Assembly (NCBI GenBank): GCA_024644745.1
Contig: JAHEHF010000008.1
Coordinates: forward strand, 1 to 64,000
Source of the DNA: Flavobacteriaceae bacterium
GTDB taxonomy: Bacteria; Bacteroidota; Bacteroidia; Flavobacteriales; Flavobacteriaceae
DNA: 64,000 bases
Direction of reading: 5' to 3'
Position numbers and translations under genes: made by a program. This document shows positions 52,354 to 62,950 of this stretch, piece by piece; position 1 is the first letter of the stretch; each line of letters opens with the position of its first letter. Under the pieces are notes generated by a model. That model made no database searches. It was given only the letters and a program-made list of their open reading frames with translations, and was not told the DNA's origin.

Positions 52354-53145
52354 ATGAAAATAAATAAAATATTATATGGTATTTTTCTTGGATTGATGAT
52401 ACTGATGGTATCTTCCTGTGATCCAACTATCGACGAGCAACATCTTAAGAACAATTCGGATGTGGCAGGGGTTGAATTGATAGCAACCCAAAGCACAGCC
52501 GGAGGTAATAAGATAATTTTAGAAATGGCCACTCCGGGTGTTACCGGATATTGGAACTATAATTTGGGTACCGCCCTTACTGATAAGGTTGAAATTGTTT
52601 ATCCCATTCCGGGAACGGCAACTTTTACCTATATCGGAACTTTGGGAGCAGAATTTTTTGAAAAAACCATTGACGTACAGATCGATCAGCTCGATACCCC
52701 ATTAGAACAAGACTGGTATGATCTTGTTAGTGAAAACACCTCAGAAGGTAAAACCTGGGTTTTTGACGGAGGACCAGCACCTGACGGCAGGTTATGGTGG
52801 TATATGTCTGATCCTGGAAATTGGTCGGCCGTTTGGTGGAACGCAGCAGGTGACTGTTGTCCTCCTTCAGATGCTGCGGGTAATATGAAATTTGATCTTG
52901 ACGGTGCAGCAAATTTCACTTATCAGTCAGGACCTGATGCAGCGACCCAAACAGGAAGTTTCGTGCTTGACACTGCCAATAATACCCTTCAGATCAGTGG
53001 AGCCAACATTTTGGGGGCAGAAGAAGGTGGTGGAAACCCAAGTGGATTGTATAACATCATATCCTTAACAGAAGATGAAATGATCTTATGGATTCCAAAT
53101 GCGGCTTGGGCCACAGGCTGGACCTGGCATTTTAGACCTCAATAA
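52354..53145 (+). CDS. SusE/SusF-position surface lipoprotein, putative glycan-binding
   Basis: Lipobox MILMVSSCDPTID; directly downstream of susD; Trp-rich C-terminal domain. Confidence 0.75.
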   Translation: MKINKILYGIFLGLMILMVSSCDPTIDEQHLKNNSDVAGVELIATQSTAGGNKIILEMATPGVTGYWNYNLGTALTDKVEIVYPIPGTATFTYIGTLGAEFFEKTIDVQIDQLDTPLEQDWYDLVSENTSEGKTWVFDGGPAPDGRLWWYMSDPGNWSAVWWNAAGDCCPPSDAAGNMKFDLDGAANFTYQSGPDAATQTGSFVLDTANNTLQISGANILGAEEGGGNPSGLYNIISLTEDEMILWIPNAAWATGWTWHFRPQ

Positions 53146-53214
53146 ATTGGGACTTGATTTTGTTTTCAATACTAATTATTAACAAATGATTTCATGTTTA
53201 ATAAATTAGTTTTT

Positions 53215-53245
53215 CCCCGGTATAAGCACATACCGGGGATATTTT
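53215..53245 (+). terminator. Rho-independent terminator of the susCD operon
   Basis: CCCCGGTAT-aagcac-ATACCGGGG followed by atattttttt. Confidence 0.88.
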
Positions 53246-53324
53246 TTTATGATTGATAAGTCATTAGAACTGAGAATCATGAATTTTGATGTCTTTTAAA
53301 ATTTACGCAAAGTTAGGCAACAAA

Positions 53325-53350
53325 AAAGCCCGTCCATCAGGACGGGCTTT
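53325..53350 (-). terminator. Rho-independent terminator of the cold-shock gene
   Basis: AAAGCCCGTCC-ATCA-GGACGGGCTTT. Confidence 0.85.
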
Positions 53351-53378
53351 ATGTAATAAAAAAGTTATAGCGAAAAGA

Positions 53379-53570
53379 TTAAATTACTTTAACGTTTACT
53401 GCATTCAATCCTTTTTTACCTTGTTCCAATTCAAATTCTACCTCATCTCCTTCACGGATATCATCGATCAACCCAGAAATGTGTACAAAATGTTCTTTAC
53501 CAGTTCCTTCTTCACTGATGAATCCAAATCCTTTAGAATCATTGAAGAATTTTACTTTACCTTTATTCAT
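53379..53570 (-). CDS. Cold-shock protein (CspA family)
   Basis: MNKGKVKFFNDSKGFGFISEEGTGKEHFVHISGL...; start at ATG 53570, not the 53675 ORF start. Confidence 0.96.
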   Translation of the reverse strand: MNKGKVKFFNDSKGFGFISEEGTGKEHFVHISGLIDDIREGDEVEFELEQGKKGLNAVNVKVI

Positions 53571-54087
53571 GTTATATAATTTAAATAGATGTTGCAAAAT
53601 TAGACTAATAATAATTAATAAAAGACCTTTTAGAGATATAATTACCAAATTAAACCTAATGTCGATCTGTATCACACCGGAATTTAGATTTTTTACCTTA
53701 TTAACATGGCGTTTTTCCTTATGAACAATAGGGTTTAGAAGTTTTTATAAAATACCGGAATAAGATCATTGTATTGACCTCAACTCGATTTGACCCCCTT
53801 AAAAAGACTTGTTTCTGCCTCAATTCTGATTAAAATCTTGATATTTATGCCTCAAAAATTCCTAAATCCTTCTTATCCGACTCAAACATGTGCCACAAAA
53901 ACATACTCTAAATGCCTCAGAAACTATCCCGGAATCCATAATCCGGGGTTCATCTGCAAATCCGTATTTTATTGTACCATAAATGTCTTCATTTATCTCT
54001 TTTTTTACATGATTCGACCAAGTATTTCATTTCAGAGAGATGTATAATTGACTAAAATCTGTAAATTTAAAAATCAAAAATCACCCA

Positions 54088-55128
54088 TTGAAAAAAGCCC
54101 ATCTTCATACCCTCCTTTTCTGCCTTATTTTCTCATGTTGCATCCAAAATGGACAGGCTCAAAAAACAGATACCATCGTGCATATTAACGGCAACATACT
54201 TACCGGAGATTTAAAAAAGCTTGTATACGGAGCAGTGACATGGAAAATGGATGGCATGGGTACCATCAACCTCGAAGAACCCAAGATCGAGACCATCATT
54301 TCCAAGAAACAATTCGAAATAAAAATGTTTACCGGAAAGTTTTATTATGCCTCTTTTGAAAAATCAACAGAACCCCGTTCGGTCTATTTAAAAACGGAAA
54401 AGCAAAGTGTATTGGTCAGAATAGAAGACATTGTTGAAATTTATCCGATCAAAAGAAATTTTTGGGATCGTACAAGCGGAAATTTCAGTTTGGGTTTGAA
54501 CTATACAAAGGGTAGCAATGTGGCAACCCTGGCCTTTTCAGGAAATTTAGATTATCGAAAAAGAACCAGTTATTTTTCCTTAAGATGGGATACAAATGAC
54601 ACCTACCAGGGAGATTCCCTTAGTGCAACCAAAACGGATATAAGCTTTGCCTGGCAACGATCTCTGAATAATGGATGGTATGGAGACCTTGGTGTTGTAT
54701 ACAGCCAGAATTCTGAACTTGGAACCAAATCAAGAGTCGGACTGAATTTGACAGGTCTCAAGGATCTTGCCTACAATGAATGGAACAGGTTTTACGCAGG
54801 CGCCGGTTTAAATCTTTCACAGGAAAAAGGATATGACAATACCAATGTTGAGAATGATCTTGCCGGGATTTTTCAGTTGAAGTGGAAGGTCTATAAATTA
54901 ACAAGTCCTAAAGTATGGGTCGATTCGGAGCTTACGTTTTTACCTTATTTCACAGATGCGGGAAGAAACAGGTTCATTTTTAATTTGAATCCCAAGGTGA
55001 GTCTTCTGAGCGACAATTTCAAGGTCGGATTGAATTTCTATTACAACTATGACAGTAAGCCAACCTCAATAGAGGCAGCCAATGATGACTACGGTCTGAA
55101 CCTCCAGTTCACTTATGCCCTGCACTGA
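54088..55128 (+). CDS. DUF481/YdiY-like outer-membrane protein
   Basis: Signal peptide; SGNFSLGLNYTKGSNVATLAFSGNLDYRKRTSYFSLRWD, beta-barrel C-terminus; TTG start. Confidence 0.82.
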   Translation: MKKAHLHTLLFCLIFSCCIQNGQAQKTDTIVHINGNILTGDLKKLVYGAVTWKMDGMGTINLEEPKIETIISKKQFEIKMFTGKFYYASFEKSTEPRSVYLKTEKQSVLVRIEDIVEIYPIKRNFWDRTSGNFSLGLNYTKGSNVATLAFSGNLDYRKRTSYFSLRWDTNDTYQGDSLSATKTDISFAWQRSLNNGWYGDLGVVYSQNSELGTKSRVGLNLTGLKDLAYNEWNRFYAGAGLNLSQEKGYDNTNVENDLAGIFQLKWKVYKLTSPKVWVDSELTFLPYFTDAGRNRFIFNLNPKVSLLSDNFKVGLNFYYNYDSKPTSIEAANDDYGLNLQFTYALH

Positions 55129-55218
55129 TCCTGATTTACCAATACCCAGATATTTTTTGAATTGAAATATAGCTCGAAACCCCTGAATTCAATCATTTTT
55201 TAATATTGGTTTCAGAAA

Positions 55219-56475
55219 TCAATACCACCTTTTCTTCTTCTTTTTCGAGCCCGCGCCTTTTCGACCTTTTTTGTGTTTGCTCCCTGTTTTCTTTTTGTGA
55301 ATTTCCGGTTTTGCCTTTGGATCAAGCGGAAAAGGGTGATCTTCTATTACAGGGATCTGAATATGAATACTCTGTTGAATATTCCTGGCGTATTGCTTCT
55401 CATCAGCAGAACAAAAAGAATAAGCCATTCCCATTTTTCCGGCCCTGCCTGTTCTTCCGATACGGTGCACATAAGTGTCCGGCAAATTGGGAAGATCAAA
55501 ATTAATAACGGCATCCAGTTCCTTCACGTCAATTCCTCTTGCAGCCAGGTCAGTGGCAATAAGGATATTGACATAATTATTTTTGAATTTTCCCAAAGCT
55601 GTTTTACGGTCGTTTTGAGACTTGTCTCCATGAAGGGTTTCAACTTTATATCCATTTTTGCTCAAGGTGCGTTCCAGCTTGTCCACGCCCATTTTGGTTC
55701 GCCTGAAGATCAAAATACTTCCTTTAATATTGTTGCGTAACAGATGAAGACACAACTCCATTTTGTTTTTCTTTGGAACGTAATACAACAGCTGACTAAC
55801 GTTGCCGGCTGCAGGCAATTCCGGTGAAACATCTACTCGTTCAGGCGATTTTAATATGGTTTTTGCGAGTTGCTCCACCTTAAAAGGAATGGTTGCCGAA
55901 AAAAGCAGGACCTGTTTCTCCTCAGGGCATAGTCGCGCAATCTTATTGACATCATCAATAAAACCAAGATCGAGCATGAGATCTGCCTCATCAAGGACAA
56001 GAATCTCTACAGCACTTAAATCAACCAGTTCCTGTTTGTGCAGATCCAGCAGCCTCCCGGGAGTTGCCACCAAAACATCCAGCCCCTTTTTCAATATATC
56101 TACCTGCGGCTCCATGGGTATTCCTCCGTAAATAACGGCTGAACGAATATTACTGTACTTGCCATAGGTTTTAAAATTTTCTCCTATCTGAACCGCAAGT
56201 TCACGTGTAGGGCTGACAACCAATGCCTTGATTTTCTTGCCTCTTTTCGGAGCATCCTGCCGGTCAAACAACAACTGAAGAATGGGCAGAGCAAAAGAAG
56301 CCGTCTTGCCTGTTCCTGTCTGAGCTGAAGCAATCACGTCCTTTTTACCCATGACCAGCGGGATTGTTTTTTCCTGAACCAGGGTCGGTTCATGATAACC
56401 CGCCTCAGCAATTGCTTTTAAAATAGGCTTGTTCAGTTTTAATTCTTTGAATGACATGGAAATAATTTGATGCAA
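55219..56475 (-). CDS. DEAD-box RNA helicase (RhlE-like)
   Basis: AQTGTGKT, VLDEADLMLD, LFSATIP, HRIGRTGRAG; basic C-terminal tail. Confidence 0.95.
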   Translation of the reverse strand: MHQIISMSFKELKLNKPILKAIAEAGYHEPTLVQEKTIPLVMGKKDVIASAQTGTGKTASFALPILQLLFDRQDAPKRGKKIKALVVSPTRELAVQIGENFKTYGKYSNIRSAVIYGGIPMEPQVDILKKGLDVLVATPGRLLDLHKQELVDLSAVEILVLDEADLMLDLGFIDDVNKIARLCPEEKQVLLFSATIPFKVEQLAKTILKSPERVDVSPELPAAGNVSQLLYYVPKKNKMELCLHLLRNNIKGSILIFRRTKMGVDKLERTLSKNGYKVETLHGDKSQNDRKTALGKFKNNYVNILIATDLAARGIDVKELDAVINFDLPNLPDTYVHRIGRTGRAGKMGMAYSFCSADEKQYARNIQQSIHIQIPVIEDHPFPLDPKAKPEIHKKKTGSKHKKGRKGAGSKKKKKRWY

Positions 56476-56703
56476 AGATAAATGAAAAATGAAGCGGGAT
56501 CCGATAAATATGCTGAAACTGCAATTCTTGCCATTTAATTATGCGCTTCAATTTTTTTTCCTTTCGGATAATTTGCATCTTTGTTTTATGCTGATCAAAA
56601 AAATTATTGGAACCGATGAAATGCCCTGGATACTGATTCCAGGTTTGTAAGGATGCTGTTTGCCTTTCGCTTTTGATCCATAATTTCACTTTAAATATTT
56701 CTT

Positions 56704-57846
56704 ATGAAACATATCATTGTTTTAGGAGCCGGTATGGTGGGTAGCGCCATTGCCGCCGATATGGCTGAAAAACACAAGGTCACTATCGCTGATCTGAACC
56801 AGCACATACTCGAAAAAGTCAAAAAAAAGCATTCGGACCTGGATATTCTTCCTCTGGATGTAACGGATAAAAAGAAGCTTCAAGATCATATCAAACCCTT
56901 CGACCTCGTCATCTGTGCAGTACCCGGGTTTTTAGGGTTCCAAACCTTAAAATCGATTATCGATGCGGGAAAGAACGTGATTGACATTTCCTTTTTTTCT
57001 GAAAATGCACTGGAATTAGATACACTGGCCAAAGAAAAAAATATAACGGCCATTGTTGACTGTGGCGTTGCCCCCGGAATGGACAATATCATCCTGGGTC
57101 ACTATAATGAAAAGCTCAAACTGAGCCATTTCGAGTGTTTGGTGGGAGGATTGCCAAAAATAAAAAAATGGCCCTTTTGCTATAAGGCACCTTTTTCACC
57201 TATAGACGTCATTGAAGAATATACCCGGCCAGCCAGATACGTGGAAAATGACGTCGAAGTGGTACGCGAACCTTTAACAGACTGTGAATATATAGAATTT
57301 GAAAAGGTTGGCACCCTGGAATCCTTTAATACGGATGGGCTCAGGTCGATCATTCATACGATGCCTCACATACCCAATATGAAAGAAAAAACCTTGCGGT
57401 ATCCCGGCCATGTGGAATACATAAAGGTGTTGAAAGAAAGCGGTTTTTTCAGTGAAGAAAAAATTGACCTCAACGGAAAAACAGTCACCCCCCTTGAATT
57501 TACAAGTAAAATTCTTTTCAATGAATGGAAACTAGGTGAAAAGGAAGCAGAATTAACCGTTATGAGGGTCACTCTGAAAGGTGAAAATGATCAGGGACAG
57601 ACTGAAGAAATTGTATACAATTTACACGATGAATATTGTGAAGAGACCGGTGTCTCATCGATGTCCAGAACTACGGGTTACACCGCAACCGCCGCTGCCA
57701 ATCTGTTTTTAGATGGCCTCTTCACTGAAAAAGGCATTTTTCCACCTGAACTGGTAGGAAAGCATGAAGTCTGTTTTCAGTATTTCATGAAATATCTCGA
57801 AGAAAGAAAAGTCTATTATAAAAAAAGTTCTCGTCTGCTTACTTAA
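56704..57846 (+). CDS. Saccharopine dehydrogenase-family protein
   Basis: Rossmann IIVLGAGMVGSAIAADMAEKHKVTIADLN; VDCGVAPGMDNII; saccharopine dehydrogenase-like C-terminus. Confidence 0.9.
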   Translation: MKHIIVLGAGMVGSAIAADMAEKHKVTIADLNQHILEKVKKKHSDLDILPLDVTDKKKLQDHIKPFDLVICAVPGFLGFQTLKSIIDAGKNVIDISFFSENALELDTLAKEKNITAIVDCGVAPGMDNIILGHYNEKLKLSHFECLVGGLPKIKKWPFCYKAPFSPIDVIEEYTRPARYVENDVEVVREPLTDCEYIEFEKVGTLESFNTDGLRSIIHTMPHIPNMKEKTLRYPGHVEYIKVLKESGFFSEEKIDLNGKTVTPLEFTSKILFNEWKLGEKEAELTVMRVTLKGENDQGQTEEIVYNLHDEYCEETGVSSMSRTTGYTATAAANLFLDGLFTEKGIFPPELVGKHEVCFQYFMKYLEERKVYYKKSSRLLT

Positions 57847-59427
57847 CTAATGCCCTTTGGCCTCTTTGATTTTTAGTTTTTCAAGCTGGTCTTTTAATTT
57901 TCTGGCCGCAGGTGTTATGGCCAAGCCTCCCAGGCCGGTGCATTTGACACAGGTTGGCATATCCGCACTTACCCGCTCAACGGTATCCAGGACCTGGTCA
58001 AGGGGGATGAGATGCGCAAAACCCGAAACAGCCATCGTAGCAGAAGAAAGTGCATTCACGGCCGCACTGGTATTTTTACCCAGACAAGGTGCTTCTACCC
58101 TGTCTGCGATCGGGTCACAAACCAGTCCAATCATATTTTGTATCGCCATTGATGCCGCCCCAAGCCCTTCGTGAACACTTCCACCAAAGAGCTGAACAAT
58201 TCCGGCAGCCGCCATACCGGCCGAGGCACCGCATTCTACCTGGCACCCGTGTTCTTCCGCAGAAAATCCGGGACCCATTGCAAAATAGGCGCCAACCAGA
58301 CCCGCTGCATAATAGGCCAGGATCTTGTCTTCCTTACTGGCACTCACTTCATCGGCAACAGACTTCAGGGCGCCCCCTACCGTTCCGCACGATCCTGCTG
58401 TAGGGTTGGCCACGATAACTTCCATTGCACTTTTTGACTCCATAATAGCCGCTACATTTTCTATGATTTTATTCACAATTGACCCTTGAAGGATCTTGCC
58501 TCTTTTTTCGGCTTTTTCAACAAGATGGGACTGTTGTGGTAAAATTCGATCGGAATATACGGTCCCTGCTAATCCTGTGGCAATACTGTTTTCAATGATC
58601 TCAATGATCCGTTCCATCATTTCCATTAAAGCCTCAACAGACAGTCCACTGCGGTGCTGCTCATAGAGCAAGCCCAATTCTCCCAGGCTCAGATCTTGCT
58701 GAGCACTATAATCTAAAAGAGATTCTATACTTGAAAAAGGCAGGTCACTCTGCCTTCCGGAAACAATTGGCATGACCGGGTGCACTTCGGCTATTTTAAT
58801 GACATGCCCGATGGAATGAAGTTGACTGATCAACTTTTCATCAAAGGCTTCGCTGCTTTCAAGTATGTCAAAATGAAAAGACGGGGTCTTTTCGGAAATA
58901 ATTTTAAACTTATCTGTGTCAAAGGCCTCCAAATTATTTTCTATCCCCTCTTCGGACCAAACATATAACTCATACAAATCTCCCTTTCTATTTACACTGC
59001 AGCCATCAATTTTCTGAATTTCAAAGGAACCACCTCCCAGGGAGGCAGCAAGAATTGTAAGCGAATCTCCTGAATCTGATGTCAGGGTGAGTTGCATGCT
59101 GTTGGCGTGGTAATTCTCAAAAGAACTGATCTTGTACTGAATGTCAATTCCTCGCTCGGAAGCTATATTTTCTGTTCGCTTCATCGCATCATCAGACATG
59201 TCAATTTCCAAAAGTCCACCGTTCATCCCAAGAACGGTTCCCTGTTCTTCATAATTGGTCGTCCATGCTCCTTGTTTATCAAATTCTATCAGGGCTTTTT
59301 TTAAGTTTCCACTGATCATTTGAACCGCCATTCGGGCAACGCGCCAGGACGCTGCAGTATGGGAACTTGATGGTCCTCTCATTACGGGTCCGATCACGTC
59401 ATTAAAAATGCTGGGTAAAGACTTCAT
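57847..59427 (-). CDS. sdaA: L-serine ammonia-lyase (Fe-S, fused beta+alpha)
   Basis: IGPVMRGPSSSHTAASWRVARMA; ANPTAGSCGTVGGAL; Cys-containing C-terminus. Confidence 0.94.
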   Translation of the reverse strand: MKSLPSIFNDVIGPVMRGPSSSHTAASWRVARMAVQMISGNLKKALIEFDKQGAWTTNYEEQGTVLGMNGGLLEIDMSDDAMKRTENIASERGIDIQYKISSFENYHANSMQLTLTSDSGDSLTILAASLGGGSFEIQKIDGCSVNRKGDLYELYVWSEEGIENNLEAFDTDKFKIISEKTPSFHFDILESSEAFDEKLISQLHSIGHVIKIAEVHPVMPIVSGRQSDLPFSSIESLLDYSAQQDLSLGELGLLYEQHRSGLSVEALMEMMERIIEIIENSIATGLAGTVYSDRILPQQSHLVEKAEKRGKILQGSIVNKIIENVAAIMESKSAMEVIVANPTAGSCGTVGGALKSVADEVSASKEDKILAYYAAGLVGAYFAMGPGFSAEEHGCQVECGASAGMAAAGIVQLFGGSVHEGLGAASMAIQNMIGLVCDPIADRVEAPCLGKNTSAAVNALSSATMAVSGFAHLIPLDQVLDTVERVSADMPTCVKCTGLGGLAITPAARKLKDQLEKLKIKEAKGH

Positions 59428-59601
59428 GGTATTAAATTTATGGTTTATCCGATTGCACTATGGTATTGATACGACTAAAATTACAGTTTAATTTTTAAAT
59501 GGACTGCATCATTCGTGTTTCTGAATTCGTGAAATGTTATTGGCTTAAAAATAATCGTATCTTTATTTTGACCAAAATATCCCATCATTGAGCCATTATT
59601 T

Positions 59602-60321
59602 ATGAAAAAAGCCACCTTTATTTTTACCCTTTTCTTCCTGTTTTTTCAATTGTCTGACATCAAAGCTCAGAAAGACCAGATTCCGCTGGAAAGCAGACTT
59701 GAGCAATCCAGCGAACGCCTTTTGATCAAGATAGGCATGATCAAGTCAAACAAACCGGCAAAACTTAAATTTGGAAATTATGCTACTGATAATCATAAAG
59801 GATGGTCAGTCGATAAAAATGACAAAAACAAAACCCTCTTATTTTCTTTTGAACTGAGCAATCAAAAAGGAGAAACCGCTTTTATCGAAGCCACTTCAAA
59901 TGATGAAAAAACTAATCCATCAGATGATCAAAAGCAGAAAGATGATGTCAGCACCTATATCACAACCAGCATTGACAAAGAGGACCTTTGGGTACTTTTG
60001 ACGACAAAAACACCTGAAACAGGCAATTTTTCCGTGCAAAATATTTTTTTGACCAATGGTTATGATGAAATTACATTTAAGCATACAATCGGTGAGCCCA
60101 TGGGCAAATCAGAGGTGACTGCACCAAAAGGAATCACGGCCTATTTAGATGGCAACCCTGTTGGGGCCATGCAGTATTATTCCGGAGGATCTTTCAGTTA
60201 TAAAAAATTTATCTGGATCTCAGAAAATTCAGATGCGCAGATGCAACTTGTCATGGCGGCTGTATTTTCTTCCCTGATGGAGATTGGAGGTTACTTTGCT
60301 GATTCAGGTTTCACAGACTGA
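59602..60321 (+). CDS. Exported protein of unknown function
   Basis: Signal peptide MKKATFIFTLFFLFFQLSDIKAQ; no family recognised. Confidence 0.7.
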   Translation: MKKATFIFTLFFLFFQLSDIKAQKDQIPLESRLEQSSERLLIKIGMIKSNKPAKLKFGNYATDNHKGWSVDKNDKNKTLLFSFELSNQKGETAFIEATSNDEKTNPSDDQKQKDDVSTYITTSIDKEDLWVLLTTKTPETGNFSVQNIFLTNGYDEITFKHTIGEPMGKSEVTAPKGITAYLDGNPVGAMQYYSGGSFSYKKFIWISENSDAQMQLVMAAVFSSLMEIGGYFADSGFTD

Positions 60322-60337
60322 AACTATCTTAAAAAAA

Positions 60338-61327
60338 TCAAATGCTGCCCAGAATTTTATCCATCACCCAGCTTGTATGCAGGGCCGAAGTTCCATTTGA
60401 TGGATGATTGAAATTTTGATCCAGCAATTGTTTCTTCATGTTTTGCACATGAGCATACTGGATATGCCTGTCATTCTTGATAAATATTTCCTGCGTCTCC
60501 TCACCCTGATCCAATAGCAAAGGCTCATCCTCAAATACCGAGAACGATATCTTCCCTTTGCTGCCAAATATTTCGACCCGATCGAGGCTTTGCTCACAAC
60601 CAAAGTTCCAGCTTCCCGTACCCGTTACCCCGGCATCATGCAACCAACATGCCGCTACTGCATCTTTTGCTGAATAAAGACCCTGCTGGTTCAGACTCAT
60701 ACCCGAGGCTTCTTTAATATTTCCCAATAGAAATGCAAACAGGTCCAGGCCATGGCTGGCCAGGTCATCAAAATAGCCTCCCGGAGCCACGAGGGACTCT
60801 GTCCTCCAGTTTTCGGCACCTGATAGATCCATGGAACCTGGTGCCTGGTTCAAATTCCAGTTGAGGTGTCTCACCTCCCCGATCTCTTTATTTTCTAACC
60901 AGATTTTCACCTGTAAAAACCTTGGTAAAGAGCGCCTGTAATAGGCCACAAACAAAGGAATTTTCTTTTGATTGAATGAGGTATAAATTGCAAGACTTTC
61001 CTCATATGAAGGACTCATTGGCTTTTCTATGCAGCAGACCTTTCCTGCATCTGCGACTTTGAGGGCATAATACATGTGTGAATCGGGAGGCGTGGCAATG
61101 TATACTGCATCAACCTCACTGTCATCAATCAATTTTTCGGCATCATTGTAATATTTTGGAACACCGTGCCTTTTTGCATAATCTTTTGCTTTTTCAAGGT
61201 CGCGTCTCATGACAGCGATAATCTGAAAGCCTTCAACCTTTTGATAGGCCGGGCCGCTTTTAACCTCGGTTACATTTCCGCATCCAATGATGCCCCATCG
61301 AATCTTGTTTACCTTTTTTCCTGTCAT
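60338..61327 (-). CDS. Gfo/Idh/MocA-family oxidoreductase
   Basis: IRWGIIGCGNVTEVKSGPAYQKVEGFQIIAVMRRD...VDAVYIATPPDSHMYYALKVADAGKVCCIEKPMS. Confidence 0.95.
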   Translation of the reverse strand: MTGKKVNKIRWGIIGCGNVTEVKSGPAYQKVEGFQIIAVMRRDLEKAKDYAKRHGVPKYYNDAEKLIDDSEVDAVYIATPPDSHMYYALKVADAGKVCCIEKPMSPSYEESLAIYTSFNQKKIPLFVAYYRRSLPRFLQVKIWLENKEIGEVRHLNWNLNQAPGSMDLSGAENWRTESLVAPGGYFDDLASHGLDLFAFLLGNIKEASGMSLNQQGLYSAKDAVAACWLHDAGVTGTGSWNFGCEQSLDRVEIFGSKGKISFSVFEDEPLLLDQGEETQEIFIKNDRHIQYAHVQNMKKQLLDQNFNHPSNGTSALHTSWVMDKILGSI

Positions 61328-61658
61328 AAAAGGGTCCTTAATTAAATTTTAACCACAGCCTTTACATTTTAAGCAGCATCCCTAGGATTGCCGGACCATC
61401 TCCTTTCGATCATGACAATCATTTTAAAATGATTTGACCGACCGTATCAAAGGAATAATTGAAGAGCCTTATTCATGTGAAAGTGTTCTTCCTTATTATC
61501 TGTAAAAAGGTTTCAAATGCCCTGGGATTGATTGTTGAAAAGTAAAGATAGTAAATATCGGGTTACCTGATAAAAATGAGCAGGATCCTTGCTTCAAAAC
61601 AAATATTGATTCAAAGCAGGCTTGATTCTCAAAACCCAATGAATCTGCAAATCAAATT

Positions 61659-62063
61659 TCAAGGTATGGTTTTACCTGCCTTTTTTGCCCGGTTTCTTTT
61701 TGAGATTCCCCCCAGGATAAACAATACCCCGACAATGATAAAAGGCAAGGTGATCATACTTAATACCCCGAGACTCATCCAAACAGAACCGTTCATCCGA
61801 AAATTGTGCATATAGATGACCGGGCTGAATCCGAGGCCGATCAGCAAAAACAAAATTCCTCCTGAGATTTCCCTTTTCCATGCTATGATAAGGAAGATCA
61901 GCAATATAAAAGAAGGGATAAGATGCATCACAAAGGCCTGCAATTGCTCCCAGATGCTAAGCCCTGGCTGAAATGAATCAAGAGCAAACATGCTGACAAA
62001 AAGAATTGCGAGAATGCACAGCAACCTGGGAAGCCAATACAATATGCGTGCGTTTCCTGTCAT
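61659..62063 (-). CDS. Four-TM membrane protein of unknown function
   Basis: MTGNARILYWLPRLLCILAILFVSMFALDSF...; start at ATG 62063. Confidence 0.75.
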   Translation of the reverse strand: MTGNARILYWLPRLLCILAILFVSMFALDSFQPGLSIWEQLQAFVMHLIPSFILLIFLIIAWKREISGGILFLLIGLGFSPVIYMHNFRMNGSVWMSLGVLSMITLPFIIVGVLFILGGISKRNRAKKAGKTIP

Positions 62064-62158
62064 GAACTTGTTTTTGATCAAATATAGGTCCAATAAGTTA
62101 TAGATCAAATGATAAGGATCATTCGATCTGATGACGTCTGTCAACAGACCATGGCGGA

Positions 62159-62950
62159 CTACATCTCATGCAAATATACCTTCCTGCCGTTAAGGGCCTG
62201 CTCGTTCCTGAAATTTTCAAATGGCATATTATCTCTCAGTTTAAGAACCTCTTCCAGGGAAACTTTAACAGGATCTTTAAAAATTACCCATTGCACATTC
62301 TCTGAACAAGGAGGTGTCGTCAGGGATCCCCCATAAAAATAATAAGACTTTTTTTCAGGAAATATACTCGAGAGGTCAAGAGATTTATGAATCTCCTTTT
62401 CTTCTCCCTTTTTTAAAGGCAGGTAGCTTTCCATATTCTCTATGGTCTCACAATCTTCCCCTTCTACACCAAGAACGCTCACAACTGTATAATCCTGCTG
62501 TTTGCTCTGGTGAACCAAATGAATTTCAATGGGATACCTTACCCCATTGACCAGATGCTCTGAAGGTTCATGAAAATGAATTTGAACCAGGTTGAAATTG
62601 ACCTTGTTATAGGCTATTGAGTCGCCCAGTTCAAAATCAAACTGAATCGTATGTCCGTTGTTCCTCACTTTGTTCAAGATTGTCTGAGGTGAATAATAAA
62701 AATCCAGGGAGCCTCTTTCACCCTCATCCTTAACAGTCTTACCGTCAAGAATATTAACAGGAGATTGACTTTGTCCGGAACAATCGGAATTCTTTTCCAG
62801 TTCAGCCCAGTGCTCGGGAGATGTCTCTCCACTGTAACTCCAGTGTTTTTCTTCAGACTCATGTGTGCCAGTGGTATTATTCTTTTCCTTTCCACAAGAA
62901 AAAAAGACCAGTAAAATAGTGGCAAGAACACCTTTTAGAATCGCGTTCAT
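62159..62950 (-). CDS. Alpha-class carbonic anhydrase, lipoprotein
   Basis: HWSYSGETSPEHWAELEKNSDCSGQSQSPVNI; VQIHFHEPSEHLVNGVRYPIEIHLVHQ; YFYGGSLTTPPCSENVQWVIF; lipobox LVFFSC. Confidence 0.95.
   Translation of the reverse strand: MNAILKGVLATILLVFFSCGKEKNNTTGTHESEEKHWSYSGETSPEHWAELEKNSDCSGQSQSPVNILDGKTVKDEGERGSLDFYYSPQTILNKVRNNGHTIQFDFELGDSIAYNKVNFNLVQIHFHEPSEHLVNGVRYPIEIHLVHQSKQQDYTVVSVLGVEGEDCETIENMESYLPLKKGEEKEIHKSLDLSSIFPEKKSYYFYGGSLTTPPCSENVQWVIFKDPVKVSLEEVLKLRDNMPFENFRNEQALNGRKVYLHEM

Noticed and set aside
53286-53579. 97-aa plus-strand ORF over the csp terminator
   Set aside because: Runs through a hairpin and antisense to the cold-shock gene
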